From Spirosoma pollinicola (GTDB lineage Bacteria > Bacteroidota > Bacteroidia > Cytophagales > Spirosomataceae), in contig NZ_CP025096.1 in assembly GCF_002831565.1 (NCBI RefSeq), positions 4,884,501 through 4,948,500 on the forward strand: a stretch of 64,000 nucleotides of DNA, given 5' to 3'. A program made the translations under genes and the position numbers. Shown piece by piece: positions 8,555-14,987 of this stretch. Under the pieces are notes generated by a model. It had not been told where the DNA came from and made no database searches. It worked only from the letters and a program-made list of their open reading frames with translations. Every line of letters begins with the position of its first letter. Position 1 is the first letter of the stretch.

Positions 8555-9674
8555 ACGATTCCCACAAACGGGCTACTGTTTTTTGCTCAAATTGACTGTA
8601 CTCTTCCGGCCGGTTTAGTAAGATTTCCCAGGCCTCGTTGAGTAAAGAAGCTATTGGCTGATCTACCTGCTGGCATTGATCGCCATAGGAAAGCCAATCC
8701 TGGTTTCGACAGCCTTCATAAACATTTTGCGTCAACTGACTAATTAATTCGTCAGGAAAGGCCATATCGTAGTGAAGGGGCTGGTTATAAGCGGGTAAGG
8801 TCAGAAATTCCTGCCACAATTTGGCAATCTGATCCGCTTCCTGCACGTGGCCCATGCGCATCAGCATTCCGTTAATACACCGCATCCGGGCTTCGTGCGA
8901 GGGATGAGATTCGGACTGTGTATCGTAGACGTCTCCTAACCGTTCTGAGACTGATAATTTTACGTTGGTCCAGGCGTAAGCTGGCCCTAAGAAATACGTG
9001 GCGATTAAATCGCAGGCAAATTCGGCCTGCCAAGCTTTATGCCAGCGGGTTTTCCACTGGTTGAGCGTGGTCAACAGTTCTTTTGATCGTTCCTGGTCTT
9101 CTACAGCCCAGCATTCGGTCTGATATACCTGATCAATAACCTCATTAATGGAACCCGTCAAATTTGGATAGGACACGTTATGGTAGTTGAGCAAAACATG
9201 ACCCGTTTCATGCAGCAAATCAGGGATGTTTAATAAATGAGCTTCTTCCCCTGGGGGGGCGCCAATTAAATCATAAGCTGCTAAGGCCCAAAAATGATTA
9301 CTGTTGGTTGAAATTGTTGTTACCAGTGGGGGAGTTCCTGAAACGCCCATCTCCTGCCACAGCTGGCGCATAAGCGCATTGAAATAGAGCTCTGGCTCAC
9401 CAAAGTGCTTTAGCACCTGTACCCCATAATATTCCAGTTGCAGCAGATGTTCGTTGGAGCGTTGGTAGTCACTATAAAAGTTGGCATTGGTACCCGGAAT
9501 TCCCCACGACGAATCATTCATCGTCCTCAATACGTCCATTTTTAGGCTATGTAACCGGGTTTCGGTTTGCTTTAAAAACAGTTGATTCAGGTGGGGATTA
9601 AAATCATCCCTCGATAGGACTTCCCGCAGATGTTCAATGCGATTGACTAATTCTTTCAATAGTGATCGAATCAT
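8544..9674 (-). CDS. HEXXH zinc metallopeptidase, last gene of the Argonaute operon
   Basis: A 376-residue protein with a zincin signature: HETGH at residues 155-159 and, about 60 residues on, WQAEFACDLIATYFLGPAY, where E218 (and D222) can supply the third zinc ligand. A basic and acidic helical N-terminus (1-50) precedes the domain. No signal peptide is seen, so it is probably cytosolic. The family is not recognised beyond gluzincin-like. Its ATG overlaps the TGA of the gene before it (ATGA), placing it in the Argonaute operon. A cytosolic protease in such an operon could be an effector or an activator of another component; that is inference. Confidence 0.7.
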   Translation of the reverse strand: MIRSLLKELVNRIEHLREVLSRDDFNPHLNQLFLKQTETRLHSLKMDVLRTMNDSSWGIPGTNANFYSDYQRSNEHLLQLEYYGVQVLKHFGEPELYFNALMRQLWQEMGVSGTPPLVTTISTNSNHFWALAAYDLIGAPPGEEAHLLNIPDLLHETGHVLLNYHNVSYPNLTGSINEVIDQVYQTECWAVEDQERSKELLTTLNQWKTRWHKAWQAEFACDLIATYFLGPAYAWTNVKLSVSERLGDVYDTQSESHPSHEARMRCINGMLMRMGHVQEADQIAKLWQEFLTLPAYNQPLHYDMAFPDELISQLTQNVYEGCRNQDWLSYGDQCQQVDQPIASLLNEAWEILLNRPEEYSQFEQKTVARLWESFRA

Positions 9675-10111
9675 CCCCGGCGGCTCGTTCTTAACTGATG
9701 AAACAAGTTTGTTCGTTCGTCGTCTAACAAATAAAGCAACAGATCCAGCAGATTCAGCTGCCGCTCATTGAGTGGGGAAGCACTCATCAGCGATTGCCTT
9801 ACCTCTAGCACTTGATCGTCGGTGACGACCCGCTCTTTTAGCCGGTGCGAGTAATCCTGCTCCAGCAAGCTGGCGGTTTCGCTACTCCGTAGAAGTTGTT
9901 CGACTCCTTCTAAAAATCGACTCAACAAAGCTTTGGCTTCGGTTACTTCTTCCAGGGTAACCACTACGGCCGGGTATAGTTGAGCCGTTATGTTCATGGC
10001 ATTCATGGCAAGGGCCCGCTGTTTTTTAAGCGTTAAGATCGACCGGTTGATCTGCTGGGTCAGCTCGGAAAGCCGTTGATACCGGCTTGAAAGCAAACTG
10101 ATATCACTCAT
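9671..10111 (-). CDS. small helical protein coupled to the Argonaute gene
   Basis: A 146-residue, almost wholly alpha-helical protein rich in Leu, Gln, Glu and Arg. It has a heptad-like stretch at about residues 10-40 and another at about 55-80. No catalytic motif is visible. It is linked by 4-nt ATGA overlaps both to the Argonaute gene upstream and to the metallopeptidase gene downstream. Such position and composition suit an adaptor that joins the two, but nothing in the sequence proves this. Family not recognised. Confidence 0.6.
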   Translation of the reverse strand: MSDISLLSSRYQRLSELTQQINRSILTLKKQRALAMNAMNITAQLYPAVVVTLEEVTEAKALLSRFLEGVEQLLRSSETASLLEQDYSHRLKERVVTDDQVLEVRQSLMSASPLNERQLNLLDLLLYLLDDERTNLFHQLRTSRRG

Positions 10112-12597
10112 GGCATTTGTTCCAGTTGGTGCATAAAGCTTTCATCCCACGCCTGTACATTATCATCTATATCATCCTCTTCTTCCCCGGGTTCCTCCTG
10201 CCAGAGGGATTCTGAAACGGCCAGGGGTGCTAAAAAGGCATCCAGCAATTTAATGACGATTGGTAAGGCACTGGGCCGGTCCGGAGCGGAGAAGGCTAGT
10301 AGACTCTGCGCAAAAACGTCTTCAATTACCTTGTCAAAATCAAGCGTTCCCTCAATAAAGGAAAGTTGTAAGGGTTTGGAAGAGCCCCTTGTTTGGAAAG
10401 GCTCTCCAGTCGGGAACAAAAACGCGTCGCGGTGCTGATGGCCCAGTAGCCGGTAAGTACCCGCCGTGGGCCGCTCTAAGGGACGGCGGCCGGGTGTCGC
10501 CGAGCGAAAGGGCAGCTGGCTCGTCTTATGCACGTCTACAATTCCCCAGTTAAAATCCGGATGATTCAGTAAGCCATCCGCCTGCAGCTGCGCAATGACC
10601 TGTTGCAGCGCAACGCCTTCTCCTCCGTGGCTTCGCCCGTCCCGCAGCAGCACGATCCCATTGGGATTCAGACAGTAACCCCGCTCACCCAGGTGTTTTT
10701 TTAAATTAGGGTATAATCCCTTAAAAATCTGTTCCGCCGATAGCTTTTCCGCCCGCTGTTGAGTGGGTTTCTTAGGCACATCTAAATAATCGAACACAAT
10801 GCGCTCCCCATTGCGATAAAAAAACAGAAAGCCTGCGTACCGGTCGTGTACATCAATGCCGATGTACACGTCATAATGCAGAGGATCCTTCAACGCATAC
10901 GGAAATTTGCGATTTAGCTTCAAATACTCCAGCCCTAGATAGAACGCGTAGGATTTAAACAGGCGCGCCTGTTTATCATCAGGATGATGGTAAATTAATC
11001 CTTCTACTTCATCGAGCTTATAACTGAAGTAGTCGTCTATGGCGCCGAAATTCGCGCACTGGAACTTCAGATTTGGGTAGTGCCGCTTCATCATAATATC
11101 GTGAAAGGCGGCCGCTCGCTCATCCCCTTTGTTCCAGTCCGGTAGCACCAACAGCGCGTAGCCCTGCTGAGCGCCATATTTTTCCAATAGAGCGCTAACC
11201 TTGTCGACCAAATCCGTTGCGGGAATGCTCGTATCAGCCCGGTAGGGAATTACTTTCGTGAAGCCAGGGAAGGCGGGCGCTAGTGCTTTTAGTTGCTTTT
11301 CAAGCTGTTTTTGAAAGACATCCCGTAGCGCCGAGGCCATCGTCATGGTATCCGGTACTATCAAATATTGGGCATCAAAACGGGTCTGGTCTAGAATGCC
11401 CACGCTTTCCAGCAGACTCCGTCTTCGCTTTCCGTACTCATACAGGGGGGTGTTCCCTGATTCAGGGGTGATGGCTGGCGTTAAGTACCGGCTGAAATTA
11501 AATTTGAGGGCCTTCATTTCCAGCACGGGTAACTTCTCTTCCAGTGGCTTTTCACTAACTTGCAAGGCCACCTTGTTAAAGCTCAGATTGGCAAAAAATC
11601 GCTTGATGTTGTGGCCGATGTAGTTGAATCGTTCGGTTGATTCGACGATAGTTTTGTTGTGTAAACTTTTTACCTGGGCATCACCTGTTTTAAAAAGCTG
11701 ACGTACCAGCCCCGCTGGAGCGCTGAGCGGCTCCATTTCTTTGTTGGGGTAAACAAAGTACACTACCACATCATCGGGGGACAGATAGGGGGCTACCTTA
11801 AACTTATCACCCTGCGTTTTGGCCTTAAGGTAATCAATCAGCGACCACACCTTGCCGGTAGCCGGATCCGTAATTTTTTCATCACCTACTTTACCTCCGA
11901 AGCCAACGACCCGGATCGGAAACCAACGATCGCCCATCTGATACAAACAGGGTAAGCCCCGCTTACCCCAGCCTTTCAACAGCCGACGCTTGATATAAGC
12001 TGCATTGGTTGGATTAATCCGTTGGTTTAACCGCTTACTATCCAGGTAGCGATAGGTAATATCGAGGCAGAAATGGACCAAATCAGGACCGTCGGCGACG
12101 AGCCGGAAACTAAAGCCCGGCAGCATCCAAACGCTGAGCTGCTCGGTCGCTTTCAGGGGATTCTTAAAGAAAAACCGACCGGCTCCGTCCTCGACCAGTT
12201 GCCACTTACTTTTGATCTGGTGACGAACCTCAAACTCAACAAATTGAAGGATGAGTGCCCGTTCCTGCTCGGAGCATCCCGTAAATTGCAACTTCTCGAC
12301 CGTATCCAGCGAGCTTAATTGAAGGGGTTTCGGGCGCGTCTTAACGAGTAGGCCCGCTACGCTCCGGTCCGCAGGAATGGCCACGTACGTTTGCCCGTTT
12401 GCTCCCCGCAGTAGGGCGGCCGGTCCTTTGATATGTGAGCTGACGTGACGAACCACTTTTTGAAGTTGTCGGTGGTAATCCTCCTGGCGACCGGCTAAAC
12501 AAGGAAGATCAACCGGGATTCGGCGGTAGGAAAAATCAATTGCTGAGGGATTGAGCCAGGGAAACAGATTCTGCGTAGTGGGCTGGGTCGAATTCAT
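10108..12597 (-). CDS. prokaryotic Argonaute (long, catalytic tetrad present)
   Basis: An 829-residue protein from ATG 12597. Residues about 410-560 look like a MID domain: YLIVPDTMTMASALRD, ALLVLPDWN, and a guide-5'-end pocket-like K504/Q513/K527 set around KRHYPNLKFQCANF. Residues about 575-795 are PIWI: YIGIDV (D582), RAEKLSAEQIF (E617 as the glutamate finger), LLRDGRSHGGE (D653) and LPIVIKLLDAFLA (D786). The conserved block GTYRLL...DAFLFPTGEPF lies at 713-734. D582-E617-D653-D786 matches the DEDD tetrad of slicing pAgos. The N-terminal 400 residues should hold N/PAZ-like parts, not clearly readable. The C-terminus has an unusual acidic tail (801-812). The gene overlaps the nuclease gene before it by 62 nt. 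Confidence 0.85.
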   Translation of the reverse strand: MNSTQPTTQNLFPWLNPSAIDFSYRRIPVDLPCLAGRQEDYHRQLQKVVRHVSSHIKGPAALLRGANGQTYVAIPADRSVAGLLVKTRPKPLQLSSLDTVEKLQFTGCSEQERALILQFVEFEVRHQIKSKWQLVEDGAGRFFFKNPLKATEQLSVWMLPGFSFRLVADGPDLVHFCLDITYRYLDSKRLNQRINPTNAAYIKRRLLKGWGKRGLPCLYQMGDRWFPIRVVGFGGKVGDEKITDPATGKVWSLIDYLKAKTQGDKFKVAPYLSPDDVVVYFVYPNKEMEPLSAPAGLVRQLFKTGDAQVKSLHNKTIVESTERFNYIGHNIKRFFANLSFNKVALQVSEKPLEEKLPVLEMKALKFNFSRYLTPAITPESGNTPLYEYGKRRRSLLESVGILDQTRFDAQYLIVPDTMTMASALRDVFQKQLEKQLKALAPAFPGFTKVIPYRADTSIPATDLVDKVSALLEKYGAQQGYALLVLPDWNKGDERAAAFHDIMMKRHYPNLKFQCANFGAIDDYFSYKLDEVEGLIYHHPDDKQARLFKSYAFYLGLEYLKLNRKFPYALKDPLHYDVYIGIDVHDRYAGFLFFYRNGERIVFDYLDVPKKPTQQRAEKLSAEQIFKGLYPNLKKHLGERGYCLNPNGIVLLRDGRSHGGEGVALQQVIAQLQADGLLNHPDFNWGIVDVHKTSQLPFRSATPGRRPLERPTAGTYRLLGHQHRDAFLFPTGEPFQTRGSSKPLQLSFIEGTLDFDKVIEDVFAQSLLAFSAPDRPSALPIVIKLLDAFLAPLAVSESLWQEEPGEEEDDIDDNVQAWDESFMHQLEQMP

Positions 12598-13546
12598 CCG
12601 GTTGTTGATATAAATGGTTGCACAAAGCGTAAAATGGGCAGGTATTACAGGCGTAATCACTTTCGGAAAAAGCGAACTCGTCAATCGAAATTTGAGTCGG
12701 CTTTCGACCAGCCCGCATCAGGTCTACATCCGTAGCCGTTAGGGTGATGTAATCTACCGTTTGCTGGTAGGTATCCTCGCTCAGCACGTGCTCCTGCACT
12801 TTACCTTTCAGCAGGTTTGCTTCCAGGAGTTGAATATCACTAAATTGGTAAGCCCATCCCCCTTCTTGTTTTCGTTTGCGGTAAATAAGACTACCAATTA
12901 CCAACAGTTGCCGGGCGTAATCGCTCGTTTTTGCCTCCGAGACTTTCCAGTCTAAAACGATCTGACGCATAGGGTAGCCAACCAGCAAATCAATCTGGGG
13001 ATTGAGATTGGCTTTGCCGATAATGATATGCCGGTCCTGAACATTGGCTTTTAGCCAATCTGCTTCGAGCAGAAAATCCAGTAGGAGCTGACCATCGGGT
13101 AGGGTTAAGGTGGGTAGGTTGCGAATGGCTTGCCGAACGCGCTGACTCACCAACTCTAAATCGGCTTTCTCATAGGCAGTTCCTAATTCATGAATATCCA
13201 GAATGAGAAAATTGTCCCCGGCTTTTGATTCCGATTCAGTCTGGTAGCGGTGCTGTTTAGAGAAGGCAAACTGCCGCCTGGCCATATCGATTGTCAGTTC
13301 CTCCACCTGGTTAAAGTCAGGAATCTGCTTTAAGCTTAACGGGGGGATGACCCAGGCGTTGATGGCTTTATCAACCAATACACCCGCCCACATCTCCAAG
13401 TTGATTGTTTTTTTCAACCAGTGGGCCTGCTTTCGCAGTGGATCTTTGGCCCGGCCGTCCGCTAAAATGTGCGACAAATAAAATTTTCGGGGACAAACCC
13501 GGTAGGTAAGTATGGTACTTAATGACCATTTAATAAACTCACTCAT
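12536..13546 (-). CDS. Cas4/RecB-like PD-(D/E)XK nuclease with Fe-S cluster
   Basis: A 336-residue nuclease. An N-terminal cysteine C18 lies in LSTILTYRVCPRKFYL, and three C-terminal cysteines (C300, C303, C309 in YACNTCPFYALC) complete a four-cysteine Fe-S site like that of Cas4 and AddB. The nuclease core is PQIDLLVG (D186), VLDWKV (D199-x-K201, an Asp in place of the usual Glu) and SDYARQL (Y210, Q213), the motif-IV pattern of RecB/Cas4. The final 62 nt overlap the Argonaute start, a long overlap that implies coupled expression. In this setting it may make or trim guides, or degrade target DNA with the Argonaute; this is inference. Confidence 0.8.
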   Translation of the reverse strand: MSEFIKWSLSTILTYRVCPRKFYLSHILADGRAKDPLRKQAHWLKKTINLEMWAGVLVDKAINAWVIPPLSLKQIPDFNQVEELTIDMARRQFAFSKQHRYQTESESKAGDNFLILDIHELGTAYEKADLELVSQRVRQAIRNLPTLTLPDGQLLLDFLLEADWLKANVQDRHIIIGKANLNPQIDLLVGYPMRQIVLDWKVSEAKTSDYARQLLVIGSLIYRKRKQEGGWAYQFSDIQLLEANLLKGKVQEHVLSEDTYQQTVDYITLTATDVDLMRAGRKPTQISIDEFAFSESDYACNTCPFYALCNHLYQQPDEFDPAHYAESVSLAQSLSN

Positions 13547-13586
13547 TCGACTTACTATGTAGGGGTGGATACGGTTTTCTAGTTTA

Positions 13587-14165
13587 TTAGGCAGATGCCA
13601 TCAGGTTTTCCAGCCGGTGTAAATACATAGCCACCGCTTCGTCATTTTCAAACAGCGAACGGCCTTCTTGCCGGCTTTCGGCGGATCTAGCTTCCCCGTT
13701 TTCCCGCCGGAAGGCCAAACTACCTGCGGATTGATTGGCCTCCTGGGTAGCCGCCATTCGAAGCTGCTGAAGGGTTTGCTCAATAGCGGATTGGGCGACG
13801 CTAAAAGGGATCTGCAGTCGGAGCAGTAGGTTTTTCAGTAAAACGACGGGAACATTACTGATAAAAAGCGCATCTACCAGCAATTTAGTCAGTAAACCTT
13901 CGGGGAAACGGGTCTGGCTAACCAGTTGCGGAAGCTCGATGGCTTGCTGCTGAATGGCCTGCTGTAAGACGCTACCCAGCGTAGGCGAGGGCAGTTGTGT
14001 GAACATCCCAAGCAGTTGTTGTTCCCGTTGCGGGTTGGGCTCCAGATGGATGGGAGCGGAAAATACCCAGTCTGCCAACCGGTCAATTTCTGAATCGCTG
14101 GCCGTGAAAGCCATTAACCGGAGCGTGTTGTCCAGTACATTGGGAGAAGTGGGGAGCCGGTTCAT
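13587..14165 (-). CDS. unknown 192-aa protein between sigma factor and nuclease
   Basis: Not recognised. It is a soluble protein rich in Gln, Leu and Ala, mainly helical to about residue 140, with a Ser/Arg/Glu-rich probably disordered segment at about 143-170 and a short C-terminal helix. Its ATG overlaps the sigma-factor stop by 4 nt. Genes in this position are often anti-sigma factors, but no membrane helix or zinc anti-sigma motif is seen, so a cytosolic regulator or a structural partner is possible. Confidence 0.6.
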   Translation of the reverse strand: MNRLPTSPNVLDNTLRLMAFTASDSEIDRLADWVFSAPIHLEPNPQREQQLLGMFTQLPSPTLGSVLQQAIQQQAIELPQLVSQTRFPEGLLTKLLVDALFISNVPVVLLKNLLLRLQIPFSVAQSAIEQTLQQLRMAATQEANQSAGSLAFRRENGEARSAESRQEGRSLFENDEAVAMYLHRLENLMASA

Positions 14166-14779
14166 ACGAGTTGATTAATGAGGTTGATAAGTTTTTTCTT
14201 CGCGCGCAGATGTTTCACTTTTAGCTGATTATTGACCGTGCCTAGCATTTGAGCAATTTCATCATAGCTAAATTCCTGAGCGCGTAGCAACAGCAGATCG
14301 CGCTCTAGAGGTTCTAACTGGTCTAAAGCCCGCTGAAGTTTGCCCAGCAGAGGTGATTCAGACTCCGCGGGCTCGCACAACTCGGACTGGCTGTCAATCA
14401 GCCAATCCGTTATAACCCGCTGGCGCTGATCGTTTAGTTCCGTTTGCGCTTCGTCGGGGTAGACCTCCAATAGAGGAACCGTAGTAAGCCGACTGGCCTG
14501 GTGTTCTTTCCGGTACCGCTGGCGGAGAAAGTTCAGGAACACCTTAAAAACCAATCGATCAAACATGGTCTGGTTCTCAAACTGGTAGCTTAGCAAGCGG
14601 AGTTGGAGTTGCTCCAGTGTCTGATAGATCACTTCCCAGATAGCATCTTCATCCAGAGACCACTGGACATGCGCATACTGATATAACTGCCGACCATACC
14701 GCTTGTAGAGCAGCGTAACTGCCGTCGAATCGTTGGCCTCGATCCGGCTTAGAATTTCGGTATAGGTAGATGCGATCAC
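14162..14779 (-). CDS. ECF-type RNA polymerase sigma factor, first gene of the operon
   Basis: About 205 residues from GTG 14779; a TTG at 14809 would add ten residues, and there is no ATG nearby. Region 2 is at the N-terminus (ILSRIEANDSTAVTLLYKRYG, then DAIWEVIYQTLEQL and FLNFLRQRYRKEH). Region 4 is at the C-terminus (LDQLEPLERDLLLLRAQEFS and YDEIAQMLGTVNNQLKVKHL). A charged linker of some 60 residues joins them. It heads the operon with ATGA coupling to the next gene. It may direct transcription of its own operon. An inverted repeat lies just upstream. Confidence 0.8.
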   Translation of the reverse strand: MIASTYTEILSRIEANDSTAVTLLYKRYGRQLYQYAHVQWSLDEDAIWEVIYQTLEQLQLRLLSYQFENQTMFDRLVFKVFLNFLRQRYRKEHQASRLTTVPLLEVYPDEAQTELNDQRQRVITDWLIDSQSELCEPAESESPLLGKLQRALDQLEPLERDLLLLRAQEFSYDEIAQMLGTVNNQLKVKHLRAKKKLINLINQLV

Positions 14780-14810
14780 GGTAAAGGACTGTTTACTCCT
14801 ATAATGCAAT

Positions 14811-14927
14811 CAGGTTACAGCTCTTTCCAAAAATTGGTCAGCTTACTGTAAAACAACAAGCGGTGATGCCCGCAAGCCGGCTATTTACCTAATCGACCCA
14901 TACATAAGAGCATAAATCTGTAACCTG
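14811..14927 (-). promoter_or_regulatory. long-spaced perfect 10-bp inverted repeat upstream of the sigma gene
   Basis: CAGGTTACAG at 14811-14820 and its exact reverse complement CTGTAACCTG at 14918-14927 bracket the leader of the sigma-Argonaute operon. Two arms about 107 bp apart could be binding sites for a looping repressor or two copies of a sigma-dependent promoter element. The GTAAC core resembles the AAC-containing -35 boxes of ECF promoters. Confidence 0.4.
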
Positions 14928-14987
14928 TCTACTTCACAAGATGGGGTGTTTAAGGAGCCGGTAGTTGTCCGGTTAGCTAAATAAGCA

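Noticed and set aside
10253..12318. Several plus-strand ORFs inside the Argonaute gene
   Set aside because: They are shadows of the well-supported minus-strand gene.
10108..12597. pPIWI-RE family rather than a true Argonaute
   Set aside because: The DGR...E motif, the DAFLFPTGEPF block and the final LPI...D segment fit ordinary pAgo PIWI domains, and no DinG-type helicase is adjacent.
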